From assembly GCA_902470765.1 (NCBI GenBank), contig CABRHW010000012.1:5403-69402 (forward strand): a stretch of DNA of 64,000 nucleotides. The letters run 5' to 3'. Shown piece after piece: positions 44,789 to 53,821 of this stretch (position 1 is the stretch's first letter; every line of letters begins with the position of its first letter). The translations under genes were made by a program, and so were the position numbers. Below the pieces are notes generated by a model. The model saw only the letters and a program-made list of their open reading frames with translations, was not told the DNA's origin and made no database searches. This DNA comes from an uncultured Collinsella sp. Lineage in GTDB: Bacteria; Actinomycetota; Coriobacteriia; Coriobacteriales; Coriobacteriaceae.

Positions 44789-46036
44789 ATGGCAACTAAT
44801 CAAGAAACGGCCGTCATTAAGGCGCGCATGGACCGTATCCCCTCGGCGCTGTCGCCCGAACTTGTCGAGCGCATTTCCGCCGATCGTGCTTCGGGTGCCG
44901 TCAACCCGTATCGTTGCAACGACGACCAGGTCATTCGTCGTATTGATCGCGCCGCCGACAAAGGCACGCTTATGCGTCCGGCGTTTATGCGCGATACCGA
45001 AAAGATACTTCATCTTCCGGCGTACACCCGTTATGCAGGCAAAACGCAGGTCTTTAGCTTCCGTAGCAATGACGATCTGTCACGCCGCGGTTTGCACGTG
45101 CAGCTTGTCTCGCGCATTGCGCGCGATATCGGTCGCGCCCTGGGGCTCAATTGCGATCTGATCGAGGCGATTGGCCTGGGCCACGACTTGGGACACACGC
45201 CTTTCGGCCATGCCGGCGAGCGCTTTCTCAACGATATCTATCATGAGCGTACGGGGCGTTATTTTTTCCATAACGTGCAGTCGGTCCGCGTGCTCGACAC
45301 GCTGTACGGCCGCAACGTGTCTCTCCAGACGCTCGACGGCGTGCTATGCCATAACGGTGAGTACGAGCAGCGTGTGTTTGAGCTCTCGGACATGAGCTCC
45401 TTTGACCAGTTTGACCAGACGGTTGAGGATTGCATTGCCACGGGCTATAGCGCAATTGAGCATCTGCGTCCCATGACGCTCGAGGGCTGCGTCGTTCGCA
45501 TCTCGGATATTCTTGCCTACGTCGGTCGTGACCGTCAGGATGCGATCGCGGCGGGTCTGCTGTCACCTGACGCTTTTGATGATGGCCGGGGCGGTGCCTA
45601 CAACAGTTGGATCCTTACGCACGCTTCCATCGATATCGTGGAGCATAGCTATGGTAAGCCGCGCATCGAGATGAGCGAGGACCTGTTTGAGGAGATCCGC
45701 CGGGCCAAGCGCGAGAACTACGAGAAGATCTATAGCAAGGGCGGTATCGAAGGCGACTCCGAGGCGGAGCTGCGCGAAGCCTTCGAAAAGCTTTACGACC
45801 GTTGCCTGCAGGATATAAACGAAGGTGACGAGTCCTCGTATATCTTTAAACACCACATTTCTCGCATCGAGCAGCAGCTTTCCTACTACGATCGCGCCTA
45901 TGCCTGGCAGAACGATAAGGACCAGGCGGTCGTGGATTACATTGCGAGCATGACGGACGGTTATTTCTGCGAGCTCACGAGCAAGCTGTTTCCGGGATTG
46001 AAGTTTCCGCACCGTACCTATATTAACGAACGGTAG
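44789..46036 (+). CDS. HD-domain dGTPase-like phosphohydrolase
   Basis: 415 residues from ATG 44789, set by AAGGAG six bases before. HD metal ligands: H in RRGLHVQLVSRIARDIG, GLGHDLGHTPFGHAGE (the HD pair), and a later Asp. This is the dGTP triphosphohydrolase group (Dgt-like), which degrades dNTPs to limit pools, though some members act on other nucleotides. A C-terminal segment ends EYY-like YFCELTSKLFPGLKF. Monocistronic or with the rarA gene 60 bases on. Confidence 0.85.
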   Translation: MATNQETAVIKARMDRIPSALSPELVERISADRASGAVNPYRCNDDQVIRRIDRAADKGTLMRPAFMRDTEKILHLPAYTRYAGKTQVFSFRSNDDLSRRGLHVQLVSRIARDIGRALGLNCDLIEAIGLGHDLGHTPFGHAGERFLNDIYHERTGRYFFHNVQSVRVLDTLYGRNVSLQTLDGVLCHNGEYEQRVFELSDMSSFDQFDQTVEDCIATGYSAIEHLRPMTLEGCVVRISDILAYVGRDRQDAIAAGLLSPDAFDDGRGGAYNSWILTHASIDIVEHSYGKPRIEMSEDLFEEIRRAKRENYEKIYSKGGIEGDSEAELREAFEKLYDRCLQDINEGDESSYIFKHHISRIEQQLSYYDRAYAWQNDKDQAVVDYIASMTDGYFCELTSKLFPGLKFPHRTYINER

Positions 46037-46051
46037 TTCGTATAAATTCGG

Positions 46052-46057
46052 TATACT
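46052..46057 (+). promoter_or_regulatory. Candidate -10 of rarA
   Basis: TATACT 40 bases before the rarA start; poor -35. Confidence 0.4.
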
Positions 46058-46096
46058 GTTAGCGGAAAACGTTTTTGATTGATGCACGGGATGGCT

Positions 46097-47446
46097 ATGG
46101 ACGACCTTTTTTCTGCTTCGACGCGCGAGCGTTCCTTTCAGAATGCGCCGCTTGCGGTGCGTATGCGCCCCAATTCGCTCGACGAGTATGTGGGCCAGCA
46201 AAAGGCCGTCGGTAAGGGCTCATGGTTGCGTGCCGCGATCGAGCACGACGTGCTTTCGAGCGTGATTCTGTACGGGCCTGCCGGTACGGGTAAGACGACG
46301 CTGGCCCATATTATCGCCAACCATACCAAGAGCGAGTTTGTCGAAGTCAGCGCCGTCACGGGTACCGTGAAGGACCTGCGTCGTGTGATCGACGAGGCAA
46401 AGACACGCCTGAATACGTATGACCGTCGCACCATCCTGTTTATCGACGAGATTCATCGCTTTTCGAAGTCACAGCAGGATGCCCTGCTGCATGCAGTTGA
46501 GAACCGTACCGTCATTATGATTGGCGCTACGACGGAGAACCCGTACTTCGAGGTCAACTCGGCACTGCTCTCACGTGGTCGCGTCGTGGAGCTTGAGCAT
46601 CTGAAGGATGAGGATATCGCCACGCTTATTGAACGTGCGCTTGAGGCGCCGCAGGGCTTGAACGGTAAGTTCTCGGCCGATGAGGATACGGTCAAGACCA
46701 TCTGCACGCTGGCAGCGGGTGACGCTCGCTCGGCGCTCACGACGCTCGAGCTTGCGAGCGAGATTGCCGTCACGCGTCCCGATACCGAGGGAACGCCAGC
46801 GCCCGCGGCGGGGGAGCGCTATCCCATCACCGTGGATGACGTAAAGATCGCCAACCCGCGTCGCGGCTTTACGTATGACAAAAACGGCGACATGCACTAC
46901 GACATCATCAGTGCGTTCATCAAGTCCATGCGCGGTAGCGACCCCGATGCCACGATCTATTGGCTCGCGCGCATGATCGATGCTGGGGAGGATCCTAAGT
47001 TTATCGCTCGCCGCATTATGATTCACGCTTCTGAGGATGTTGGCAACGCCGACCCGCAGGCGCTTTTGGTGGCGCATGCCGCGTTTAAGTCTGCCGAGGT
47101 CATTGGCTATCCCGAGTGCCGCATTAACCTGGCTCAGGCTGCACTCTATGTGTGCTTGGCGCCAAAATCCAACGCGTGTGAGGCTTCGATCGATGCGGCG
47201 CTGGCCGATATACATTCTAGTGGGCTTCGCGAGGTGCCGGGTTATCTGCGCGATCGCCATCGCCCGGGCAGCGATGAATACGGTGTGTATAAATACCCGC
47301 ACGATTATCCTGAAGGCTGGGTCGATCAGCGCTATTTGCCCGAGGGGCTGGAGCGCGGTGCGTTCTGGCAGCCTGCCGGGCGCGGCTGGGAAGAGTGGCG
47401 CGTAGAGCAAAGCGAACGTGACCGCAGCGGGAATGCACCGAAGTAG
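46097..47446 (+). CDS. rarA: Replication-associated recombination protein RarA (MgsA)
   Basis: 449 residues from ATG 46097 (MDDLFSASTRER); in-frame ATGs at 46082 and 46091 are alternatives. AAA+ clamp-loader-like ATPase acting at stalled forks. Walker A GPAGTGKTT, Walker B LFIDEIHRFSKSQQDAL, sensor GATTENPYFEVNSALLSR, and C-terminal MgsA domain with DADATIYWLARM-type motif (here SDPDATIYWLARM), GNADPQAL. The C-terminus adds a short charged tail after RGWEEWR. Confidence 0.93.
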   Translation: MDDLFSASTRERSFQNAPLAVRMRPNSLDEYVGQQKAVGKGSWLRAAIEHDVLSSVILYGPAGTGKTTLAHIIANHTKSEFVEVSAVTGTVKDLRRVIDEAKTRLNTYDRRTILFIDEIHRFSKSQQDALLHAVENRTVIMIGATTENPYFEVNSALLSRGRVVELEHLKDEDIATLIERALEAPQGLNGKFSADEDTVKTICTLAAGDARSALTTLELASEIAVTRPDTEGTPAPAAGERYPITVDDVKIANPRRGFTYDKNGDMHYDIISAFIKSMRGSDPDATIYWLARMIDAGEDPKFIARRIMIHASEDVGNADPQALLVAHAAFKSAEVIGYPECRINLAQAALYVCLAPKSNACEASIDAALADIHSSGLREVPGYLRDRHRPGSDEYGVYKYPHDYPEGWVDQRYLPEGLERGAFWQPAGRGWEEWRVEQSERDRSGNAPK

Positions 47447-47477
47447 CTGCTGATAATTTTGTCCCACGTTGCTGCTC

Positions 47478-47508
47478 TTGGCATGTTCGGTCCCCTTTGG
47501 GGTACCAT
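47478..47508 (+). promoter_or_regulatory. Candidate promoter of the stress-sigma operon
   Basis: TTGGCA (47478-47483), 19-base spacer, TACCAT (47503-47508). The alternative reading GGGTAC at 47500 resembles a sigma-B -10, but a sigma-B -35 at correct spacing is not seen. Confidence 0.25.
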
Positions 47509-47546
47509 GAAAAGCGTCTGTATTTCGATTCTTCCGGGAGGCTTGT

Positions 47547-48134
47547 ATGAGTCCCATTCAAATCGCCCTGCTGCTGCTCGCCGTTGCCGGCGTGTGGGCC
47601 ATCGCTGAGCTCGCGCTTACCCTGCGCAAGACCCGCAATGTTGTTGACTCGCTCGATAAGACCGTGAACGACCTCAACAACACCATCGCCGAGGCTCAGC
47701 CTGTGGTGGCAAAGCTCGATGGCGCTGTCGATGAGCTTACGCCGGCGCTTGCCCAGATGGAGCCGCTGCTTAAGTCGAGCAAGACGGCAGTTGATGCCCT
47801 TACCTCCAATCTCGTAGAGGTCGAAGCCGTGGTTCGCGACATTTCCGAGGTTACGGGCAGCATGGCCGAGGCCAGCAATGCTGTGTCGAGCGTGACCGAC
47901 TCTGCCGCCGGTGCTGTGCAGAAGCTCTTCAATAAGGTGAAGGCTCCTGCAGCTGAAGCCGAGCGCAAGCTTTCCGCTGCCGCCGAAGAAGCCGAGCAGC
48001 CGACCGAGCGCGTCTTGATTGGCGAGGACGAGGCCGCCGCGGGCGACGATGATGGCCAGAAGTCTGTAGCCAAGCCGGCTCAGTATTACACCTATACACC
48101 CTCCGAGACCTCTGAGGAGTCCTGCGATGAGTAG
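47547..48134 (+). CDS. DUF948 membrane-anchored coiled-coil protein
   Basis: 195 residues. One N-terminal TM helix (IQIALLLLAVAGVWAIAELAL), then heptad-like helices with repeated VDxL-type spacings (about 30-130) and an acidic, disordered C-terminus. DUF948 proteins include general-stress proteins of Firmicutes. It overlaps the RsbW-like gene by eight bases and heads the sigma operon, which suggests a membrane role in stress sensing, by inference only. GGGAGG precedes the ATG. Confidence 0.82.
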   Translation: MSPIQIALLLLAVAGVWAIAELALTLRKTRNVVDSLDKTVNDLNNTIAEAQPVVAKLDGAVDELTPALAQMEPLLKSSKTAVDALTSNLVEVEAVVRDISEVTGSMAEASNAVSSVTDSAAGAVQKLFNKVKAPAAEAERKLSAAAEEAEQPTERVLIGEDEAAAGDDDGQKSVAKPAQYYTYTPSETSEESCDE

Positions 48135-48504
48135 CGAAGCAACCTGCCCCATCACGCTGACCGTTGCCGGTGACCCACGTCTCGCTCGCCTTGTGCGCAT
48201 GACGGCAGCCAACGTTGGTGCCCTGTGCTCTATGTCTGTCGATCGCATCGAGGACATCCGTATGGCTGCCGAGGAAGCCTTCATCTTTGGCTGCACGGCT
48301 GTTGATTCCGACGATATTTCGATCAAATTCGATGTCGACGAATCGCACGTGGGCATGACCTTTACCTTTGGCGATCAGGCGACTGTCGATGAGGATGACC
48401 AGGCTGCGGTGTATGCCGAGCTCATCCTCGCGAGCGTGTGCGACTCCTACGAAAAGACTGCGGCGCCCCTGACGCTTTCCCTCGACCTCAAGGCGGATAT
48501 TTAA
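48127..48504 (+). CDS. RsbW/SpoIIAB-like protein with degenerate ATP site
   Basis: 125 residues, anti-sigma-factor length. Helix DRIEDIRMAAEEAFIFGC aligns with the N-box helix of SpoIIAB/RsbW (SEAVTNAI in SpoIIAB), but the Mg-binding Asn is Phe54. The G1 segment (DxGxG) is missing; the matching stretch is FGDQATVDEDDQ. The last helix (YAELILASVCDSYE) and strand (LTLSLDLKAD) keep the fold. Directly upstream of a sigma gene by one base, so an anti-sigma role is likely, but a kinase reaction is doubtful. GGAG precedes the start. Confidence 0.75.
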   Translation: MSSEATCPITLTVAGDPRLARLVRMTAANVGALCSMSVDRIEDIRMAAEEAFIFGCTAVDSDDISIKFDVDESHVGMTFTFGDQATVDEDDQAAVYAELILASVCDSYEKTAAPLTLSLDLKADI

Positions 48505-48505
48505 A

Positions 48506-49297
48506 ATGACCGAACGTTCCCGGAGCGGCAAGACCGCTTGGGACAAGGAGAAAACCCGCGAGCTGTTTCGTCGTTACAAGGAGACCGGTGATCCGGATGC
48601 CCGCGAGCAGCTCGTCATGTCCCATATGAATCTGGTAAGGTTCCTTGCCAACAAATTTAAGAATCGCGGCGAGCCGCTCGACGACCTCATGCAGGTCGGC
48701 TATCTGGGCTTGCTCAAGGCTATCGACCGCTTTGACCCCGAGCGCGGGCTCGAGTTCACCACGTTTGCCACGCCTACCATCTTGGGCGAGATCAAGCGTC
48801 ACTTCCGCGACAAGGGCTGGAGCGTGCGCGTACCGCGTCGTCTGCAGGAGCTCTCGGCTAAGGTCAACCAAGCTACTGACAAACTTACCAACGAGCTGCA
48901 GCGTTCGCCCAAGGTTGAGGAGATCGCTGAGTATCTAGATGTGACGGTCGATGAGGTCCTCGAGGCTATGGAATCGTCTTCGGCCTATACCTCGGTGCCC
49001 ATCGAGGCTCCTGGTGCGTCCGATTCCGACGATGCCCCCTCGATTCTCGACCGTTACGCCGACGACGACAACGAGCTCGACTTTACCGATGACCGCCTAG
49101 TGATCGAGGAAGCCATCCGTGATTTCTCGCCGCGCGAGCGCGAGGTGATCGAGCTGCGCTTTGTGAAGGGCATGACCCAGATCGAGATCGCCAAGAAGCT
49201 GGGTATTTCTCAGGTGCAGGTTTCGCGTCTGCTGCGCCGCACGCTTAAGAAGATTCAGGACAAGATCGACCCCGACGGAGTGATGATTCGTTCATGA
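48506..49297 (+). CDS. Alternative sigma factor, sigma B/F type
   Basis: 263 residues. Group 3 sigma-70: region 2 (MNLVRFLANKFKNRGEPLDDLMQVGYLGLLKAIDRFDP in shorter blocks), region 3 (PRRLQELSAKVNQATDKLT) and region 4 (REREVIELRFVKGMTQIEIAKKLGISQ). Residues about 165-195 hold an acidic linker. Likely directs a general-stress or envelope regulon. Its anti-sigma partner is the preceding gene; no RsbV antagonist is present in the window. Overlaps the transporter gene by four bases. Confidence 0.9.
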   Translation: MTERSRSGKTAWDKEKTRELFRRYKETGDPDAREQLVMSHMNLVRFLANKFKNRGEPLDDLMQVGYLGLLKAIDRFDPERGLEFTTFATPTILGEIKRHFRDKGWSVRVPRRLQELSAKVNQATDKLTNELQRSPKVEEIAEYLDVTVDEVLEAMESSSAYTSVPIEAPGASDSDDAPSILDRYADDDNELDFTDDRLVIEEAIRDFSPREREVIELRFVKGMTQIEIAKKLGISQVQVSRLLRRTLKKIQDKIDPDGVMIRS

Positions 49298-50706
49298 GTG
49301 AGCACCCCCAACAAACCGATCGCGTGCTGCGCGACACCCGCATTCTGACGCTGCGCATTTGGACTGTTGTCGGCTGCATTGTTATTGCAGCTGTCATCTT
49401 TAACCTTATGGGCATCCTGGCACCGGTTATCGAGTTTCTTGCCGTCGGCTCCATCATTGCTTTTGTGATGTCTCCGATCACCAACTGGCTCGAGCACCAT
49501 GGCGTGAATCGCGGCATCGGTTCGCTTATCGCGCTTATTGTTGTTGTTGCCGTGCTCGTCGGTGTCGTTTGCATTTTGTCGCCGATTCTCTTTGGTCAGA
49601 TCATGGAAGTCCTGAGCCGCCTGCCCGAGCAGCTTCGTGTTGCGGGTGGCGATCTCAATGAGATGATCTCGCATGCCAAGACGCTCAACAACACGCCGCT
49701 CAAGGAGTATTTGGACGACAATCTTTCTTCGCTCGTTACCTTGGCATCGAAGTATGTGTCTCAGATTGCCGCTGAGCTCGGTCGCGGTGTATTCCCGCTC
49801 ATTACCAATACGGCCTCGCAGCTGTTCGTCATCTTTCTTGGCTTGGTGCTTGCCTATTGGTTGGCCTGCGACTATCCCCGTATGCACCACGAGGTCTGCA
49901 CCATCATTGGTCAGGAAAAGGAGACCTCGTACCGCTTTATGGTTGCGATTCTTTCGCGCTCGGTCGGCGGTTATATGCGTGGCATGGTCGTGACGTCCAT
50001 CTGCGGTGGCATCCTCGCCTTTATCGGCTTTACGCTCATTGGCCATCCCTACGCGGCACTCATGGCCATCTTTACGGGCATTATGCACTTGGTTCCTGTT
50101 GTTGGCCCCTGGGTGAGCGCGGCGATTGCCACGGTGCTCGGCTTTATGTTCAGCCCGATGCTGGCGTTGTGGACTTTGATCGTGACCATGGTGGCCCAAA
50201 ACGTCACTGACAACGTCATTTCGCCCAAGGTCATGCAAAGCTCGGTCCAGGTGCATCCCATCATGAGCCTCACGGCGCTCGTTATTGGCTCGGCACTCAT
50301 GGGCCCCATCGGCATGATTATTGCCATCCCGCTTTGTGCGGCCCTCAAAGGTATCTTCGTGTACTACTTCGAGAATGAAACCGGCCGCCAGCTTGTGGCC
50401 TATGACGGCGCCGTGTTTAAGGGCACACCGTACCGCGATGCCGATGGCAACCCGGTCGCCGCCTACGACGCGCTCGGCGACGACACCTTCATTTACGAGT
50501 CCGAGCTCATCGGCAACGAGACTGCGCCCGAGGCCCAAGCGATGCCTAAGCCCGAGTTCGATAATCCCTGGATCAAGCTCTCGGGTTTGCAACCCGATGC
50601 CACGGGCTTCTTCAAGAATCCCTTCGCCAAGGACGATGACTCCAACCCGGACGACGATACCAAAACCGGCATCGACGGCTCCATGGACGATTCGGATTCT
50701 AAATAG
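49294..50706 (+). CDS. AI-2E family transporter-like membrane protein
   Basis: 470 residues. The AI-2E/PerM family has about eight TM helices; the family conserved core is visible around FTGIMHLVPVVGPWVSAAIA and ALVIGSALMGPIGMIIAIPLCAALKG. Members act as autoinducer-2 exporters or Na+/H+ antiporters; the substrate here is unknown. The last ~110 residues are a hydrophilic acidic cytoplasmic tail. Translationally coupled to the sigma gene by ATGA, so it belongs to the same stress operon. Confidence 0.85.
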   Translation: MSEHPQQTDRVLRDTRILTLRIWTVVGCIVIAAVIFNLMGILAPVIEFLAVGSIIAFVMSPITNWLEHHGVNRGIGSLIALIVVVAVLVGVVCILSPILFGQIMEVLSRLPEQLRVAGGDLNEMISHAKTLNNTPLKEYLDDNLSSLVTLASKYVSQIAAELGRGVFPLITNTASQLFVIFLGLVLAYWLACDYPRMHHEVCTIIGQEKETSYRFMVAILSRSVGGYMRGMVVTSICGGILAFIGFTLIGHPYAALMAIFTGIMHLVPVVGPWVSAAIATVLGFMFSPMLALWTLIVTMVAQNVTDNVISPKVMQSSVQVHPIMSLTALVIGSALMGPIGMIIAIPLCAALKGIFVYYFENETGRQLVAYDGAVFKGTPYRDADGNPVAAYDALGDDTFIYESELIGNETAPEAQAMPKPEFDNPWIKLSGLQPDATGFFKNPFAKDDDSNPDDDTKTGIDGSMDDSDSK

Positions 50707-50712
50707 GCCCTA

Positions 50713-50952
50713 TTAACGTTTCTTGAAGTTGTAAATGACAATAAACGCGAGCAAAGCGATTGATAAGGGGCCGGCTACATAGAAAAAGAGAACGTCAATT
50801 GCGCGTAGAGTGTAATAAGCCTTATCGCCGGACATTACTGCATATAATACGTAGCCAAATGCTGGTTGGTTTGCGTACCAGCAGGAGAAGGCCAAGAGCG
50901 CTAAAAGTGCTAGTACCAGAAGTGCATTCAGGACAAATCGTTTACTTTTCAT
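50713..50952 (-). CDS. Small two-TM membrane protein, unknown
   Basis: 79 residues. Two hydrophobic segments (about 8-25 and 53-75) separated by a polar loop, ending NFKKR. An AAGGAG site precedes the ATG on the minus strand, which supports it as a real gene. The DNA is clearly lower in G+C than its neighbours, hinting at recent acquisition or a fast-evolving protein. It lies opposite a transcript from the sigma operon unless that stops earlier. No function is assigned. Confidence 0.6.
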   Translation of the reverse strand: MKSKRFVLNALLVLALLALLAFSCWYANQPAFGYVLYAVMSGDKAYYTLRAIDVLFFYVAGPLSIALLAFIVIYNFKKR

Positions 50953-51044
50953 CGATCGCTCCTTCCGGGTGACTCTTATATGTAATTCTACAGCAGTCCT
51001 TTTTCAAAGGATCGCACAGTACTGAATAACGTGCACTTTCGCTG

Positions 51045-51074
51045 GAGGGTCGCTGTTTGGCGGCCCTCTTTTTT
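51045..51074 (+). terminator. Intrinsic terminator before alaS
   Basis: GAGGGTCGC pairs with GCGGCCCTC over TGTTTG, then TTTTTT. Lies upstream of the alaS promoter, so it should end transcripts from the AI-2E gene, across the antisense small gene. Confidence 0.75.
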
Positions 51075-51100
51075 GCACTTGCGCGGTGGGATGGTAATAT
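51073..51100 (+). promoter_or_regulatory. Sigma-70 promoter of alaS
   Basis: TTGCAC (51073-51078), 16-base spacer, TAATAT (51095-51100). It begins in the T-run of the preceding terminator. Leader about 40 bases, no T-box seen. Confidence 0.65.
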
Positions 51101-51146
51101 CGTTACGTTTGAACTGTTTCGATGTGAAACCGAGGAGATTCCCTCT

Positions 51147-53804
51147 ATGAGTGCTGACTACCCGTCAATGACTACGGCCGAGATTCGCTCCAAGTTCCTC
51201 AACTTCTTTGAGGAGCGCGGTCTTAAGCTCTATCCTTCTTCGTCTCTTGTTCCCGACGATCCTTCGCTGCTGCTTGCCAACGCCGGCATGAACCAGTTTA
51301 AGGAGTACTACCAGGGCAAGAAGACCATGAAGGAGATCGGCGCGATTTCCTGCCAGAAGTGCGTCCGCACCAACGACATCGATTGCATCGGCGAGGACGG
51401 CCGTCACCTGTCCTTCTTCGAGATGCTCGGCGACTTTTCTTTTGGCGGCGTCTCCAAGGAGCAGGCTTGCGCCTGGGCCTTTGAGCTCATCACCAAGGAG
51501 TTCAAGCTGCCGCTCGACCGCCTGTACTTCACCGTCTTTACCGAGGACGACGAGACCCACGACGTGTGGCGTTCTCTGGGCGTTGCTGAGGACCACATCT
51601 CCCGCCTGGGCGAGGACGATAACTTCTGGGCCGCTGGCCCCACCGGTCCCTGCGGTCCGTGCTCAGAGATCTACTTTGACATGGGCGAGGAGGTCGGCTG
51701 CGGCAGCCCCGACTGCAAGCCTGGCTGCGACTGCGACCGCTTCCTGGAGTTCTGGAACCTCGTCTTTACCCAGTTCGACCGCCAGGAGGACGGCTCCATG
51801 CCGGAGCTGCCGCACCGTAACCTCGATACGGGCATGGGCCTTGAGCGCATGGCCGCAATCATGCAGCACAAGACCGCCAACTACGACGGCGATCTGATGC
51901 AGCATCTCATCAAGCTGGGCGAGGAGATCAGCGGTAAGACCTATGACGCCGATGATTACTCCGGTGCTAGCCGTTCTCTGCGCATCATCGCCGACCACTC
52001 CCGTGCCGTCGACTTCATGATCTCTGACGGCATCCTTCCCGGTAACGAGGGTCGCGAGTACGTCCTTCGCCGCCTGCTCCGTCGTGCCGTGTTCCACGGT
52101 CGCCTGCTGGGCATCGAGGGCGCCTTCCTGACCAAGTTCATCGACGAAGTCAACGCTCAGATGGGCGAGGCTTATCCCGAGCTGCTCAAGAACGTCGCCC
52201 TCGTCAAGGGTATCGTCGCCTCCGAGGAGGAGCGCTTCTCCACGACGCTCGACAACGGCCGTGTTTACCTGGACGAGGCCCTGGCAGCGCTTGCCGAGGG
52301 CGCTGTGCTTCCGGGCGACGTTGCCTTTAAGCTGCACGACACCTTTGGTTTCCCCATTGACCTGACTGTCGAGATCGCCGGCGCTGCTGGCCACGACGTC
52401 GACATGGACGGCTTCACCGCATGCATGGAGGACCAGAAGGCCCGCGCTCGTGCCAACGCCAAGGGCGATGCCTGGGGCAGCTTCAACGACGTGTGGGTCG
52501 AGCTTTCCGACAAGGTCGCCGCGACCGAGTTCGACGGCTATGACAACGATGCGATCGAGGGTGCCAAGGTTGTCGCCATCGTTCGCAACGGCGAGTCGGT
52601 CGAGTCCGCTGCCGCCGGCGAGGACGTCGAGGTCGTGCTCGACCGCACCCCGTTCTACGCCGAGATGGGCGGCCAGCAGGGTGACGCCGGCGAGCTTTCC
52701 GCCGAGGGCGTTGTTCTGACCGTTGCCGATACCAAGAACCACAACGGCCTGTATGCCCATGTCGCGTACGTTGCCGAGGGCACGCTGACCGTCGGTGCTA
52801 CCGTGACCGCCGCGCTCGACGCCGAGCGCCGTGGTTTCCTGCGTCGCAACCACACCGCCACCCACCTGCTCGACGCTGCGCTTAAGCAGGTCCTGGGCGA
52901 GCATGTCTCCCAGGCCGGCTCGCTGGTGACGCCCGAGCACCTGCGCTTTGACTTTACGCACTTCGAGGCCCTGTCCTCCGAGCAGCTCAAGGCTGTCGAG
53001 GACCTGGTCAACCAGCAGATCTTCGCTTCCAAGCCCGTCGTGACCCGTGTCATGGGCATCGACGAGGCTAAGGCTGCCGGCGCTGTCGCTCTGTTTGGCG
53101 AGAAGTACGGCGATGTCGTCCGCGTCGTCTCCGTGGGCGCCGAGGACCAGCCGTTCTCCCGCGAGCTCTGCGGTGGCACGCACGCTGCCAACACCGCCGA
53201 GATCGGCCTGTTCAAGATCATTTCCGAGTCCTCCACAGGCTCCAATGTCCGCCGTATCGAGGCTGTGACCTCTAAGGGTGCCCTCGACTACATGGCCGAC
53301 CGCCTGGCGCTCGTTGACGCCGCCGCCGCTGCGCTCAAGTGCCGCGTCGACGAGGTTCCCGCCCGCGTGGAGAACCTGCAGGCCGAGCTGCGCGAGACGT
53401 CCAACAAGCTCAAAAAGGCTCTGACCGGTGGCTCCTCCGACGCCATTTCCAGTGCCATCGAGGGTGCCGTTGAGCTCGGCGGCTACAAGCTCGTCGTCGC
53501 TGAGCTCCAGGGCCTTGAGGCTGCCGACCTGCGCAACGTATGGGATACCGTGCACCAGAAGGTCGCCGGCCCTGTCGCTTGTGTCGTCGCCAGCGTGACT
53601 GAGAAGGGCACTCCGGCCCTGCTCGCTGCCGGCTCCGATGACGCCGTGAAGGCCGGGTTCCACGCCGGTAACGTGATCAAGCAGATCGCGGGCCTGGTTG
53701 ACGGTCGCGGTGGTGGCCGTCCCAACATGGCCCAGGCCGGTGGCAAGAACGCTGCCGGTATCGCCGATGCCCTCGCGGCCGCTAAGACCGCACTCGGCGC
53801 CTAA
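51147..53804 (+). CDS. alaS: Alanyl-tRNA synthetase
   Basis: 885 residues. The ATG at 51147 follows GAGGAG; an upstream frame extension crosses the promoter and is rejected. Class II core: FLNFFEERGLKLYPSSSLVP and the motif 2 region near GDFSFGG; TGPCGPCSEIYFD. Editing domain zinc ligands H569, H573 (HTATH) and C675, H679 (CGGTH). C-terminal oligomerisation domain with GGGRPNMAQAGGKNA at the end. Single-copy housekeeping enzyme; ruvX follows 17 bases later. Confidence 0.96.
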   Translation: MSADYPSMTTAEIRSKFLNFFEERGLKLYPSSSLVPDDPSLLLANAGMNQFKEYYQGKKTMKEIGAISCQKCVRTNDIDCIGEDGRHLSFFEMLGDFSFGGVSKEQACAWAFELITKEFKLPLDRLYFTVFTEDDETHDVWRSLGVAEDHISRLGEDDNFWAAGPTGPCGPCSEIYFDMGEEVGCGSPDCKPGCDCDRFLEFWNLVFTQFDRQEDGSMPELPHRNLDTGMGLERMAAIMQHKTANYDGDLMQHLIKLGEEISGKTYDADDYSGASRSLRIIADHSRAVDFMISDGILPGNEGREYVLRRLLRRAVFHGRLLGIEGAFLTKFIDEVNAQMGEAYPELLKNVALVKGIVASEEERFSTTLDNGRVYLDEALAALAEGAVLPGDVAFKLHDTFGFPIDLTVEIAGAAGHDVDMDGFTACMEDQKARARANAKGDAWGSFNDVWVELSDKVAATEFDGYDNDAIEGAKVVAIVRNGESVESAAAGEDVEVVLDRTPFYAEMGGQQGDAGELSAEGVVLTVADTKNHNGLYAHVAYVAEGTLTVGATVTAALDAERRGFLRRNHTATHLLDAALKQVLGEHVSQAGSLVTPEHLRFDFTHFEALSSEQLKAVEDLVNQQIFASKPVVTRVMGIDEAKAAGAVALFGEKYGDVVRVVSVGAEDQPFSRELCGGTHAANTAEIGLFKIISESSTGSNVRRIEAVTSKGALDYMADRLALVDAAAAALKCRVDEVPARVENLQAELRETSNKLKKALTGGSSDAISSAIEGAVELGGYKLVVAELQGLEAADLRNVWDTVHQKVAGPVACVVASVTEKGTPALLAAGSDDAVKAGFHAGNVIKQIAGLVDGRGGGRPNMAQAGGKNAAGIADALAAAKTALGA

Positions 53805-53821
53805 GAATCTAAGAAGTCACT

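Noticed and set aside
47485..47505. Sigma-B-type promoter before DUF948
   Set aside because: GGGTAC resembles the -10, but the spacing to the nearest GTT-type -35 is far too short.
51663..53663. 666-codon minus-strand frame over alaS
   Set aside because: Antisense shadow, no start signal and no recognisable domain.
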